The notes: generated by a model not told the origin, from the sequence alone. A DNA stretch of 64,000 nt from Microvirga rosea (GCF_020595095.1 NZ_JAJDOP010000001.1:372001-436000), one strand, 5' to 3'. Counted from the stretch's first letter, positions 17,624-26,513 are shown. Program-made: numbers and translations.

Positions 17624-18430
17624 TCAGACGACAGGGACTGTTCCGCCATCGATTGTGTACTCGGCACCATGGATCGATGCCGCCCGATCGGAGAGAAGAA
17701 AGGCTGCCAATTCTGCAACCTCTTCCCGGCCGGCCGGGTCGACCGATAGGGATTCCCCCGAGTGATTGCATCAGCCCTTCGCGAGCATCGTTCTCGTCTG
17801 TGCCATGCTGCTTGGCCAGTCGCTGAATCAGCGCCGTCGCAGCTCTCGTTTCGATAAAGCCAGGGGAAATCGTGTTCACGCAGATGCCTTTCGGTCCAAC
17901 CTCTTTCGATAAGCCCTTGCTGTAGGTCGTCAGGGCAGCTTTCGCAGCAGCATAGGCCAAAGTTGCCTCATGCAACGGAAGGCGCCGCTGGATCGAGGAA
18001 ACATGAATGATGACGCCGTACCCTGCCGGATCATACCAGGCAGCAGCGCACGGTCGAAGCGCACCGCAGGGTACAGATTCCGTTCAAGCTCCGCCTGCCA
18101 GTCATGATCGGTCAGCCCAGCAAAGCCTCCACCTGGCGCATTCGAGCCGCCGACGACATTCACGAGTAGGTCGACGCCGCCCATCTGCTCGTCGATCTTG
18201 GCAACAACCGCATCAACGCCGCCGGCCGTGGTGATGTCGGCCTGAACGAACAGATCGGCGGGCGATCCCTCTTGCATGGGCGAGCGGGCCGTTGTGGCGA
18301 CCGTTGCACCGCTCGCCACAGGCCGGCGGACGATGGCCTCGCCCATGCCTTTCGTGCCCCCTGTCACTAGAGCACGCTTGCCGGCGAATTCTCGGGGATC
18401 AATGGAGAATGAGGATGCGGCGATCATCAT
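17624..18430 (-). pseudogene. SDR-family oxidoreductase, two frameshifts
   Basis: The product begins MMIAASSFSIDPREF and has the SDR cofactor motif TGGTKGMGEA and the NVVGG strand. Reading fails near 18,035 (one G missing after IRQG). Continuing in the next frame gives YGVIIHVSSIQRRLPLHEATLAYAAAKAALT with catalytic Ser, Tyr and Lys. A second shift near 17,745 (one extra G after GRPGRP) leads to [20 protein letters not shown] and the usual C-terminus, with stop at 17,624. Both changes are in G runs and restore a full-length SDR if corrected. It overlaps the NTF2-like gene by ATGA (translational coupling). Confidence 0.82.
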
Positions 18431-18753
18431 GCGATCTCCAGCCGCGCAATCCTGGACCCCGAAAGAGTAAACGCATAGCGCAGCATTGCAGGAGAACCGG
18501 GAAAGTCGCCAGAGACCAGCCCTGAGACGATCAGGCGGCCGTCGATCGTATCGATTTGTTTGACCTCAACGGTGACACGGTACTTGCTTGTTGTGTGCTC
18601 CATCCAGGAGCGGATAGCGGTCGTGCCATGATGCTCCTGGCGCTCGTCCTTGACGACTGCATCTTCGGCAAAGGGTGCCAGCATGCCCTCGATGTCGTGC
18701 TGGTTCTTAGCCTCGTAATAGGCGGCCAGCGAGGAAGGCAGTTGTCTGCTCAT
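18427..18753 (-). CDS. NTF2-like (SnoaL-type) protein
   Basis: 108 residues from MSRQLPSSLAAYYEAKNQHD, start supported by GGAGAAC upstream. It has the cone-shaped alpha+beta NTF2/SnoaL pattern: early helix, MLAPFAEDAVVKDE and repeated antiparallel strands (YRVTVEVKQIDTIDGRLIVSGLV). Such proteins bind or isomerise small ligands. Its stop overlaps the SDR start (ATGA), so the two are cotranslated. The divergent HxlR gene probably controls the pair. Confidence 0.8.
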   Translation of the reverse strand: MSRQLPSSLAAYYEAKNQHDIEGMLAPFAEDAVVKDERQEHHGTTAIRSWMEHTTSKYRVTVEVKQIDTIDGRLIVSGLVSGDFPGSPAMLRYAFTLSGSRIARLEIA

Positions 18754-18872
18754 AATCTGTTCTCCAAGAGGGGCCAGACGTCTGAAATGTGTCTGGCTCC
18801 GTAGCGACAAACGGAACTTGGCGGTACGCTAACCGAAGGACAAGAACGCACGAAAAAGTAAGGTACTCACCC

Positions 18873-19250
18873 ATGAGTAAGGAAGAAGCACTGACCCCCA
18901 GTTCCGCCGCCGACCGGGTTGAACAGGCGCTCAAGTTCCTCGAAGGCCGTTGGAAGCTGGTGATCCTGTTCCGGCTGTTTGGCGGCAAGGTGCTGCGTTT
19001 CTCGGACCTGGAGAGGGCTATTCCGGCCATTTCGCAGAAGATGCTCATCCAGCAACTCCGCCAGATGGAGGCGGACGGCATCGTTCGCCGGATCGTTCAT
19101 CATCAGGTGCCGCCGAAGGTGGAATATTGCCTCACCGATTGGGGACAGGCTTTATGCCCGGCGCTCGATGCCCTGCTGCAATGGGCATCCGCTCGGGTGC
19201 TTGTCGGTGAAACGGATGCTAAAGCGCCGTCGGTCCATCCTCAGGCTTGA
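18873..19250 (+). CDS. HxlR-family transcriptional regulator
   Basis: 125 residues from MSKEEALTPS. The winged-helix HxlR core is at about 20-105: LEGRWKLVILFRLF, VLRFSDLERAIPAISQKMLIQQLRQME and DGIVRRIVHHQVPPKVEYCLT. This is the canonical HxlR sequence series. It is divergently transcribed from the NTF2/SDR pair, the usual arrangement for local control, often by redox or aldehyde signals. No cysteine sits at the N-terminal sensor position. Confidence 0.88.
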   Translation: MSKEEALTPSSAADRVEQALKFLEGRWKLVILFRLFGGKVLRFSDLERAIPAISQKMLIQQLRQMEADGIVRRIVHHQVPPKVEYCLTDWGQALCPALDALLQWASARVLVGETDAKAPSVHPQA

Positions 19251-19423
19251 TTCCACCGAACGCGAAATGCCGGCTCTGTGGAGAAGCGCATTCGCTTACG
19301 CGAAGCTTTAACAGGCCAGATCGAGCACCTGCTCGAGACGTCTCAGATTATCCTTCTCCTTTGAACCCAATGGATGGCCCTTGTTATTGTTCACAAGAAG
19401 ACCTATATCGGTCTTATCGAATT

Positions 19424-19571
19424 TTGGCCGGACAATCGGGTCGTTTCGCTTTTGGTACTGCCAGGCGCACGTTCGGACTTTCTTACCATTACATCGACGA
19501 ACCGAGACAAGGCCACGCTTTGGCGTGCCTTTGCTCACGTGCATCTGCATCAATCGCGAAAGGTTATCCCA
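19424..19571 (+). ncRNA. Conserved 148-nt 5' leader of csp gene 1
   Basis: From TTGGCCGGACAATCGGG to the base before the csp ATG. The leader of the second csp gene (29,971-30,118, minus strand) has the same length and long identical blocks: TTGGCCGGACAATCGGG, CGTTTCGC, GGCGCACGTTC, ACATCGACGAACC and TGCTCACGTGCA. Noncoding conservation this strong suggests a structured, probably cold-responsive, leader RNA. Boundaries at the 5' end are inferred from where similarity starts. Confidence 0.6.
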
Positions 19572-19781
19572 ATGGTTATGGGCACTGTAAAATTCTATAA
19601 CGACATGAAGGGCTTTGGCTTCATTCAACCAGACGACGGCAGCAAGGATGTGTTCGTCCATGCCACCGCTCTCGAGCGCGCCGGCATGCGCAATCTGGTC
19701 GAGGGTCAGAAGGTTTCCTTCGACACCGCCGAAGATCGCCGCTCCGGCAAGATCGCTGTCAACAACATCCAGACGGCGTAA
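19572..19781 (+). CDS. Cold-shock protein
   Basis: 69 residues, single cold-shock domain ([20 protein letters not shown]). RNP1 KGFGFIQP and RNP2 DVFVHATA are intact, with aromatic residues for single-stranded nucleic-acid binding. Likely an RNA chaperone/antiterminator in the cytoplasm. It carries a long conserved leader upstream and a strong terminator 35 bp downstream. Closest relative in the window is the gene at 29,761. Confidence 0.95.
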   Translation: MVMGTVKFYNDMKGFGFIQPDDGSKDVFVHATALERAGMRNLVEGQKVSFDTAEDRRSGKIAVNNIQTA

Positions 19782-19816
19782 CCATCAATGGGTGCCTAAA
19801 TTAGGCCCCAGATATG

Positions 19817-19848
19817 AAGCCGCTCCCAGGTGGAGCGGCTTTTTCTTT
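19817..19848 (+). terminator. Rho-independent terminator of csp gene 1
   Basis: Perfect 10-bp stem AAGCCGCTCC / GGAGCGGCTT, loop CAGGT, followed by TTTCTTT. The same stem core ends the other two csp-like genes. Confidence 0.9.
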
Positions 19849-19928
19849 GGTGACTTGCCTTGCCGATGCTCAAACTCAAGCAAGCGGTTCAAGAGTAGGT
19901 CAAATTACGATCTGAGAGGATGAATGGA

Positions 19929-20276
19929 ATGAAGAATAAAGATTTTGGCGACCGTCTCAGTGCCGCTAAGAGTGCAAAGCAGGCCATGACAGCCAAGTTC
20001 CTTCAGAGGCCTGGATACGACGATCCGGCTGTTGCCGATCGGCGGGCAGCCAGAGCCGCTGTGAGTGCTGCACGCGATGCTCGCCTGGCTGAACGCGAGG
20101 CGGCGCGCCGCGCCGAGAACGAGCGCCTTACAGCTGAACGCGAGTTTCTTGCGATAGAACAAGAGGCGCAGGCAAAGCACGCAGCCGCTGAAAAGCAAGA
20201 GAGCCAAGCTAGGCTTGAAATTGAACGCAAGGCAGCCCGCGATGCCCGGTATGCAGCCCGCAAGGCGCGGAAGTAG
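19929..20276 (+). CDS. DUF6481-like Ala/Arg-rich coiled-coil protein
   Basis: 115 residues. The start at 19,929 is preferred over the ATG at 19,920 because GAGAGG is correctly spaced only for the second ATG. Composition is dominated by Ala, Arg, Glu and Lys, and the chain is predicted as a long charged helix (DPAVADRRAARAAVSAARDA onward). The DFGDRLSAAKSAK start and GYDDPAVADRR motif fit the DUF6481 proteins of Hyphomicrobiales. Function unknown; possible RNA- or ribosome-associated role only by charge. Confidence 0.7.
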   Translation: MKNKDFGDRLSAAKSAKQAMTAKFLQRPGYDDPAVADRRAARAAVSAARDARLAEREAARRAENERLTAEREFLAIEQEAQAKHAAAEKQESQARLEIERKAARDARYAARKARK

Positions 20277-20474
20277 GCGATCTCGTTAGGCTTCATTTCA
20301 GGTCAACCGGCCCAGCAAGGAAGCCTCTGACTCTTCTGAGACTGACTATTCAGCCTTGGATGAGAATGTCAGGGTTCGAGGGCAGCTGCATCGTCATGAC
20401 CCTGCCGCGCCCTCACTGACATCGTCGCCGCGTATTGGGCTTATGCCACCTCAAAAAAGTCATCGAGAGCATTG

Positions 20475-20714
20475 ATGTTCAAGCCACCTAACAGAACACG
20501 AACGACCAACGATCCGCGGCAAGCCGCTGAAGCGGCCTTCAAGAAGGCAACTACCAAAATTGCAGAGCCGGTGCCTAAGAAACCCATCGTTCCTGGTGCG
20601 AAAGAGATGGTGACCTTGCGCATCGATCGGGACATCCTCGATCATTTTCAGGAAGCCGGCCCAGGTTGGCAGGACAGAATCAACGAGGCTTTGAGAAAAG
20701 CTGTCGGGCAATAA
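20475..20714 (+). CDS. BrnA-like antitoxin, orphan
   Basis: 79 residues. The C-terminal half (VTLRIDRDILDHFQEAGPGWQDRINEALRKAV) is the ribbon-helix-helix module of BrnA-type antitoxins, including the GPGWQ motif. A TTG codon directly before the ATG is an alternative start. BrnA normally follows and neutralises the BrnT RNase toxin. No BrnT-like frame lies upstream (20,277-20,474) or downstream, so it appears orphaned or acts as a stand-alone regulator. Confidence 0.75.
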   Translation: MFKPPNRTRTTNDPRQAAEAAFKKATTKIAEPVPKKPIVPGAKEMVTLRIDRDILDHFQEAGPGWQDRINEALRKAVGQ

Positions 20715-20832
20715 TCTTGCCCAACAGAACAGGTACATATCGCGTGGGGACAAAGCGGAGCTTGTTTCCCGTGACGCATATCTGACAGGTTAGAGCCGCA
20801 AGCTTCGGTGATTTTTGTAGTCGTCTGTTGCC

Positions 20833-21152
20833 CTAAGGTTCAGCCACGAACTCTGTGAAAGCCTCAAGGCTGGCATAGGGCAGCGTGAATTTCTCGCCCC
20901 GGAATAGCATCGGCACGTCCTGGCCGCCGGCAAAGCCGGAGGTCATCATAGAGCGAACCGTGAAGCTCTCGCCTGCTTCGACATGCCCCAGGGCTCATCA
21001 AGATGATCGATCACGCCGAGTTCACTCAATTTGGCTTCCATAGTCTGCGTTCTGGCATGCGAAGGCATCTGGCGCAGGGCACTCGCGATATCGTCACGCA
21101 TCGTGGCATAGGCTGGATTGCGCACCTTGTAGCGAAGCTCCACATGCAGCAT
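20833..21152 (-). pseudogene. Unrecognised frameshifted gene downstream of sigma factor
   Basis: Two overlapping frames make one plausible protein. MLHVELRYKVRNPAYATMRD onward to HLDEPWG breaks near 20,989. The next frame continues GHVEAGESFTVRSMMTSG, then FAGGQDVPMLFRGEKF to the stop at 20,833. One missing G in a GGGG run accounts for the break. Upstream of the first Met, open reading continues to the sigma factor's stop codon without another start, so the 5' end may also be damaged. I do not recognise the family. It lies 48 bp after, and on the same strand as, the ECF sigma gene. Confidence 0.5.
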
Positions 21153-21200
21153 CGCCTTCGATAAGGCATCCGCCGGTTCACGGACGCCGTTATTCTCTCG

Positions 21201-21896
21201 CTATTCCGGCAGGTCCAGCCGTTCCAGCACCGTTTCCGTGATCCGAGCGCAGCGTGCACCGCCGAACGGAAAGACATCCGCCAGCGTGGACGACAGGGTT
21301 TTGTCGAGAGATTGTCTCAAAAGCCGCCGGGCGCGATGAAGTCTGGTCTTTACGGTTTCAGGACGCAGGCCCAGGTGAGAGGCCGTTTCCTCGATGCTCA
21401 ACTCCTCGATATCCCGGAGCACGAACACCATGCGGAACGGATCGGGCAGCTGATCCACGGCCCGTTCGAGCAAACGTCGCACCTCGGCCCTGGCGGCGGC
21501 GGCTTCCGGATCGCCGTCCTGGCGGCTCGATGACAGGAAGATCACCCGCGTCTCCCCTTGATCGCTGATGGAATCGATGGCCGCGAGATCAACCGACGGC
21601 CGTCGCTGCCGCAGCCGGCCCAGCGCCTCGTTCAAGGTGATGCGCGTCAGCCAAGTCGAGAGTCTCGCCTCGCCTCGAAACTGATCGAGATGGGCAAAGG
21701 CGCGCGCATACGCCTCCTGAACGACATCTTCCGCCTCGCTGTCGTCTCGCAGAACGCTGCGCGCAACGCGATAGAGCTGGCGGTTGTGTCTTTGCATGAT
21801 CTGACGGAAGGCGGCCCGCTCTCGCCCGCGGGCAAGCTCGACCAGGGCCTTGTCATCGAGATCTTCCACTCGCACCGCAACCGCTTGGGACTGCAT
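21201..21896 (-). CDS. ECF RNA polymerase sigma factor
   Basis: 231 residues from MQSQAVAVRVEDL, start supported by AGGAGCTTGACC. Region 2 spans about 20-90 (YRVARSVLRDDSEAEDVVQEAYARAF, FRGEARLSTWLTRITLNEAL) and region 4 about 145-200 (LPDPFRMVFVLRDIEELSIEETASHLGLRPETVKTRLHRARRLL). Region 3 is absent, as expected of group 4 factors. No adjacent anti-sigma gene is recognisable. It sits 68 bp downstream of the cupredoxin gene and is likely in the same operon with the DUF5602-like gene. Confidence 0.9.
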   Translation of the reverse strand: MQSQAVAVRVEDLDDKALVELARGRERAAFRQIMQRHNRQLYRVARSVLRDDSEAEDVVQEAYARAFAHLDQFRGEARLSTWLTRITLNEALGRLRQRRPSVDLAAIDSISDQGETRVIFLSSSRQDGDPEAAAARAEVRRLLERAVDQLPDPFRMVFVLRDIEELSIEETASHLGLRPETVKTRLHRARRLLRQSLDKTLSSTLADVFPFGGARCARITETVLERLDLPE

Positions 21897-21964
21897 GGTC
21901 AAGCTCCTGTGCCTGGCGATGAGATGGACGAAAACCATAAAGGTTCCCGGGGCCTTTCGCATCC

Positions 21965-22491
21965 TCAGGAATTACGCCGCACGACGCCTTGGCGCATGAT
22001 CTCATCGACGGATGGAAACGCGTGGAGCGCCGCATCCGAGATGGGCTCTGCGCCCCGCGCAGCGGCTGCGGCCTGGCGATGATCCTCCGGCTGGCCGACA
22101 ATGATGCGGCCAACCATCCCGGCATGCTCGTGGGGGATGCAGAAGAAGTCGTAGGTTCCCTCCACCGTCAGCGTGACCGAGAAGCTCTCGTTCGGCAGCA
22201 GATAATCCGAATTCCATGGCTGTGCGCTTTCGGGAATGCGCAAGGGATGCCCGAGATTCGTCGGATGATAGGCCGTTGCCGTGTGCGAGTTTCCAGGATC
22301 GAGGTTGAGCCAGCGCACGGTCCGGCCGGGCGCGATGCGAAGACCGATGGGGTTGAACCAGACATGAGAGCCATCGGCATTGCCCTGCATCCGGATCTCC
22401 ACCGGCTCATCGGCCAGAGGAAACCGAGGCCATGCAAGACCGGCGAGGAGTCCCCGCCGATCCGCAAGACCTGTCTGCGCGACGCGATCAC
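21965..22491 (-). pseudogene. Tat-exported cupredoxin, frameshifted near the N-terminus
   Basis: A GTG start overlaps the preceding gene's stop (GTGA) and begins V-IASRRQVLRIGG, a twin-arginine signal. The frame breaks near 22,453; one G added to the GGGG run continues it as GGLLAGLAWPRFPLADEPVE. The domain then reads as a plastocyanin/azurin-type cupredoxin: HVWFNPIGLRIAPGRTVRW and NSHTATAYHP (first His), then YDFFCIPHEHAGMVGRI. The Cys-His-Met set completes a type 1 copper site. Expected to carry electrons or bind copper in the periplasm. If the missing base is a sequencing error, the gene is intact. Confidence 0.8.
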
Positions 22492-22907
22492 TTTCCGGCC
22501 ACCCGTGTCTCGTCGGCTTTCGAAACATGCCAGAGAACGATATGCGCGTGGGGCTTCTCGACGCCGGGATGGCCCGCATTGAAATAGACATCCACATGGT
22601 CGACCTTGCCGCCCGGCGCGGCGAGATCGTCGAAACGCTTGTCCTTGTCGGACAGATCCTCGATGGGAAGCATGTAGACCGTGCTGACGAGGCGGCCATC
22701 CCGGTCATAGGCCAGGAAAGGACCCGCCGGCAGTGTCGCGGGATCGACATAGAGCTGTCCCAGCCCTGGCAGGAAATCAGGCAGCTTGACCAGGGTGCTG
22801 ACCTTTTTATAGGCGCCCGCCGGCGGGGCCTTCTCGACCTGGTCCGCCGCCAGGGCCGGGAAGCTGAAGGCGACGGCAAGAGCAAGCGTCGCGAAAGCGG
22901 TCCTCAT
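22488..22907 (-). CDS. Secreted DUF5602-like protein
   Basis: 139 residues with a signal peptide (MRTAFATLALAVAFSFPALA). The mature part has FLPGLGQLYVDPATLPAGP, FLAYDRDGRLVSTVYMLP and GKVDHVDVYFNAGHPGVEKP, then HAHIVLWHV. This resembles the TTHB210/DUF5602 family as I recall it, whose Thermus member is controlled by an ECF sigma/anti-sigma system. That would suit its position at the head of an operon with a cupredoxin and an ECF sigma factor. Histidines in the HPGVEKPHAHIVLWH region could bind metal (inference). Family call is moderate. Confidence 0.7.
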   Translation of the reverse strand: MRTAFATLALAVAFSFPALAADQVEKAPPAGAYKKVSTLVKLPDFLPGLGQLYVDPATLPAGPFLAYDRDGRLVSTVYMLPIEDLSDKDKRFDDLAAPGGKVDHVDVYFNAGHPGVEKPHAHIVLWHVSKADETRVAGK

Positions 22908-22990
22908 GGCATCCTCCGTTGATGCGCCGGGCCTGCTTTCGGCCCGCACATGCCCATTGGATGGGAGGCGCCGCGAAAGGTTCCCGGATT

Positions 22991-24178
22991 TCAGCGCTTC
23001 GCCAGGAGCGCCAGGTATGACAGGAGGCCCGCGGCAACCAGCAGGACTGCACTGGCGCCGAAGGTGCTCTGGTATCCGCTCCCGTCGAACAGGATGCCAC
23101 CCACGGTCGCGCCCAAGGTGATCGCCAGTTGGATGGCCGCGACCATCAGCCCGCCGCCGGCCTCGGCATCCTCCGGCAGGACCCGCGTGAGCCATGTATT
23201 CCACGCCACAGGTGCCGGGGTGCCGATCAGGCCCCACATTCCGAGCAGGAAGGCGGTTCCGGCAAGCCCGTTTCCAAAGACGATCAAACCGACCGCAATG
23301 GCCGCCATGCTCAGCGGAATGGCAATCATGGCGCCATAGACGTTCGACCTCAGGAAGGATCCGATGAGGAACGTTCCCAGGAGGCCGGTCACGCCCAGGA
23401 GCAGCAGGACGAGCGACAAGGTCGCGACATCGACGCCGGTAACGTTTTCGAGGAACGGCCGCAGATAGGTGAACAGCGCGAACTGCCCCATGAAGAACAG
23501 CGTCACCGCCGCCATGCCGTAGGCGACCACCGGCCGGCGGAGCAACCTGAAGACGTTGCCCGAGCCCCTCCGCCCTCCGGAAGGCATGGACGGAAAGCTC
23601 ATGAGCAGCCAGGCCAGAGCAATCGCCGCCAGAGGCACCACGCAGAAGAAGGCGCCGCGCCATCCCACATACCCGCCGACAAAGCTTCCCAGCGGCGCGG
23701 CAACGGTTGCGGCCAGGGCGGTTCCGCCCTGCAGGATCGCCAGCGCGCGTGGCACACGATCCTCAGGCACGAGGCGCATCACCGCCGCCGTCGACATGGA
23801 CCAGAACCCGCCGATGGCCATGCCGAGAACCGCTCGCCCCGCCATGAGAGCCGCGTAATTCGGCGCGAGGGCGACGACTGAACCCGAGACGATCATCAGA
23901 AGGGTCAGGGCCGCCAGGACGGTCCGCCGGTCACGGCCCGTCGTCAGGCCCGAGACGAACAGGCTCGTGAGCACGGCAAAAACGCCCGAGATCGAGATGG
24001 CCTGCCCGGCTTGGCCTTCCGTCAGGTGGAGATCGGAAGCGATCGGCGTCAGAAGGCTGACGGGCATGAACTCGGAAGCGACGAGCACCATGCAGCACAA
24101 CGCCATCGCGAAAACCGCGCCCCAGGCCGGAGAACGGTCGTATGCCAGATCACGTGAAGAAGCGGTTCCTGCTGTCAT
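22991..24178 (-). CDS. MFS efflux transporter
   Basis: 395 residues from MTAGTASSRDLAYDRSPAWG, with twelve hydrophobic spans. The motif between TM2 and TM3 (SGLTTGRDRRTVLAALTLLM) and the antiporter-type TM5 pattern (LQGGTALAATVAAPLGSFVGG) mark the drug:H+ antiporter/AraJ-NepI group. Predicted to export small molecules from the cytoplasm. Ribosome site is weak (GGGGCTTTTG). It is divergent from a LysR regulator, with an inverted repeat in between. Confidence 0.85.
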   Translation of the reverse strand: MTAGTASSRDLAYDRSPAWGAVFAMALCCMVLVASEFMPVSLLTPIASDLHLTEGQAGQAISISGVFAVLTSLFVSGLTTGRDRRTVLAALTLLMIVSGSVVALAPNYAALMAGRAVLGMAIGGFWSMSTAAVMRLVPEDRVPRALAILQGGTALAATVAAPLGSFVGGYVGWRGAFFCVVPLAAIALAWLLMSFPSMPSGGRRGSGNVFRLLRRPVVAYGMAAVTLFFMGQFALFTYLRPFLENVTGVDVATLSLVLLLLGVTGLLGTFLIGSFLRSNVYGAMIAIPLSMAAIAVGLIVFGNGLAGTAFLLGMWGLIGTPAPVAWNTWLTRVLPEDAEAGGGLMVAAIQLAITLGATVGGILFDGSGYQSTFGASAVLLVAAGLLSYLALLAKR

Positions 24179-24301
24179 CAAAAGCCCCACGAATGCGATC
24201 GGGTGCCTCGGAGAGCACCCGGATTTGTGTAAAAGGAGAAAGGTCGCGCCCACGGAATCCCGCGTCGGGGGTCGACATGTCATGGCGCGACGGGCCAGAA
24301 C

Positions 24302-24328
24302 CTAATCCATCCCACTCGGATCGATTAG
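24302..24328. promoter_or_regulatory. Candidate LysR operator
   Basis: Inverted repeat CTAATC-N15-GATTAG in the 192-bp divergent region, 43 bp before the LysR start. Arm symmetry, T...A content and position fit a LysR-type recognition site controlling the MFS gene and itself. Confidence 0.45.
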
Positions 24329-24370
24329 ATGCTAAGACATGGATGAACTTATGAGCGGGGCTCATGAATC

Positions 24371-25291
24371 ATGCGTGAGAACATCAGCGACCTGATCGCT
24401 TTCCTCATGGTCGCCAGGGAGCGCAGTTTCACACGGGCCGCGGCGCAGCTCGGCGTCTCCCAATCGGCTCTGAGCCACACCGTGCGCGGCCTCGAGGAGC
24501 GGCTCGGCGTGCGGCTCCTGACCCGCACCACCCGCAGCGTGGCGCCGACGCAGGCGGGAGAGCGCCTGCTTCGGACGGCGGGCCCGCGGCTGGACGAAAT
24601 CGAGGCTGAACTCGAGGGATTGAGCGAGTTCCGCGAGAAGCCGGCCGGCACGATCCGGATCACCGCCGGCGACCATGTCACCGAGACGGTCCTCTGGCCG
24701 AAGCTGGCGAGGTTCCTGCCCGACTTTCCCGACATCAAGGTTGAGATCGCCCTCGATCAGGCCCTGACGAACATCGTCGAGCAGCGGTTCGACGCGGGGG
24801 TACGGCTCGGCGAGCAGGTCGCCAAGGACATGATCGCCGTGCGGATTAGCTCCGACGTTCGGTTTGCCGTCGTCGGAGCGCCATCCTACTTCGCGAACCG
24901 ACCGTTCCCCACGACGCCCCAGGATCTCGTCGGCCATTCCTGCATCAACCTGCGCCTTCAAACCTTAGGCGGGCTTTATGCTTGGGAATTCGAGCGTGAC
25001 GGACGCGAGATGGCCGTGCGCGTGGATGGCCAGCTCGTATTCAACGGCATCTTCCAGGTCCTGAACGCGGCGCTTGACGGGTTTGGGCTCGCCCATGTGC
25101 CGCAGGACATCGCGCAGTCCCACATTGCCGCCGGGCGTCTCATCCGTGTGCTCGAGGATTGGTGCCCGCCGTGGTCCGGGTATCATCTTTACTATCCGAG
25201 CCGCCGGCAATCTTCGGCTGCTTTCAAGCTGATCGTCGAGGCTCTGCGCCACCAGGATCGAGGGGTCCCGGGGCCTCAGGCCAATTCATGA
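24371..25291 (+). CDS. LysR-family transcriptional regulator
   Basis: 306 residues. N-terminal winged helix (1-62: FLMVARERSFTRAAAQLGVS, QSALSHTVRGLEERLGVRLL) followed by the periplasmic-binding-like sensor domain. GTIRITAGDHVTETVLWPKL, RFDAGVRLGEQVAKDMIAVR and the C-terminal LYYPSRRQSSAAFKLIVEAL are typical of the DmlR/PgrR-like branch. It is divergent from the MFS transporter and likely regulates it; the alcohol dehydrogenase downstream may also be a target. Confidence 0.9.
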   Translation: MRENISDLIAFLMVARERSFTRAAAQLGVSQSALSHTVRGLEERLGVRLLTRTTRSVAPTQAGERLLRTAGPRLDEIEAELEGLSEFREKPAGTIRITAGDHVTETVLWPKLARFLPDFPDIKVEIALDQALTNIVEQRFDAGVRLGEQVAKDMIAVRISSDVRFAVVGAPSYFANRPFPTTPQDLVGHSCINLRLQTLGGLYAWEFERDGREMAVRVDGQLVFNGIFQVLNAALDGFGLAHVPQDIAQSHIAAGRLIRVLEDWCPPWSGYHLYYPSRRQSSAAFKLIVEALRHQDRGVPGPQANS

Positions 25292-25418
25292 ATCCTGCTC
25301 ATAGGGTCATATCATAATCAGGCTCTAGTGCTATGCAGCGCGGCCGCTATCTCAGAACCAACGATCACGCTACCTTCCCAGCATCCTCCTGTCCCACCCT
25401 CAGATAAGGATCTTCCGC

Positions 25419-26471
25419 ATGGCCATCAAAGCCTACGGCGCCTATGCCGGCGACAAGCCGCTGGAGCCCATCGATATCGCGCGGCGCCAGCCCGGCCCCA
25501 ACGATGTTCAAATCGACATTGCGTATTGCGGCGTCTGCCATTCCGACCTTCACCAGGTTCGTTCGGAATGGGGCGGCACCATCTATCCTTGCGTACCGGG
25601 CCACGAGATCGTCGGCCATGTGACGGCAGTCGGCAGCGAGGTCACCAAATTCAAGGTTGGCGATACGGTCGGCGTCGGCTGCATGGTGGACAGCTGCCAG
25701 CGGTGCATCTCCTGCGATGATGGAGAGGAGCAGTATTGCGAGCACGGCTTTACCGGCACCTATAACTCCCCGACACCGGATGCCCCGGGCCATACCCTCG
25801 GCGGGTACTCGCAGCGGATCGTCGTCAAGGACAGGTTCGTTCTGAAGATCAACCACCCGCAGGAGCAGCTCGCCGCGGTCGCGCCGCTGCTGTGCGCCGG
25901 CATCACGACCTATTCACCGCTGCGCCACTGGAAAGCGGGCCCGGGCAAGAAGGTCGGGATCGTGGGAATCGGCGGCCTCGGCCACATGGGCATCAAGCTC
26001 GCTCATGCCATGGGAGCACACACCGTCGCCTTCACCACATCCGACTCCAAGCGCAAGGATGCCCGGGCACTGGGCGCCGACGAGGTGATCGTGTCGCGAA
26101 ATGCCGAGGAGATGGAGGCGCACGCGGGCAGCTTCGATTTCATCCTCAACACGGTCGCGGCCAGCCACGATCTCGACGCCTATACCCGTCTGCTGAAGCG
26201 GGATGGAACGATGACTCTTGTGGGCGTTCCGGAGAATCCGCATCCCTCGCCCGATATCTCCACGCTGATCTTCAAGCGTCGGTCCATCGCCGGCTCGTTG
26301 ATCGGCGGCATTGCCGAAACCCAGGAGATGCTGGATTTCTGTGCCGAAAGAGGCATCGTGGCGGATATCGAGATGATCCCCGTGCAGAAGATCGACGAAG
26401 CCTACGACCGCATGCAGAAGAGCGACGTCCGGTACCGCTTCGTGATCGACAGCGCTTCGCTCGCTGCCTGA
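25419..26471 (+). CDS. NAD(P)-dependent alcohol dehydrogenase, YahK/CAD type
   Basis: 350 residues, AAGGATCTTCCGC before ATG. Catalytic zinc ligands Cys40-His41 region (CGVCHSDLH) and His62-Glu63 (GHEIVG); structural zinc cysteines 93, 96, 99 and 107; cofactor motif GIGGLGHMGIKLA. Full-length cinnamyl-alcohol-dehydrogenase family, similar to E. coli YahK/YjgB aldehyde reductases, which reduce diverse aldehydes with NADPH. It lies 127 bp after the LysR gene; the intervening DNA may carry its own promoter. Confidence 0.9.
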   Translation: MAIKAYGAYAGDKPLEPIDIARRQPGPNDVQIDIAYCGVCHSDLHQVRSEWGGTIYPCVPGHEIVGHVTAVGSEVTKFKVGDTVGVGCMVDSCQRCISCDDGEEQYCEHGFTGTYNSPTPDAPGHTLGGYSQRIVVKDRFVLKINHPQEQLAAVAPLLCAGITTYSPLRHWKAGPGKKVGIVGIGGLGHMGIKLAHAMGAHTVAFTTSDSKRKDARALGADEVIVSRNAEEMEAHAGSFDFILNTVAASHDLDAYTRLLKRDGTMTLVGVPENPHPSPDISTLIFKRRSIAGSLIGGIAETQEMLDFCAERGIVADIEMIPVQKIDEAYDRMQKSDVRYRFVIDSASLAA

Positions 26472-26513
26472 AGGCTGCCTGCGCGTCCAGGCTCGTCAAT
26501 GGAGCCCGGAACT

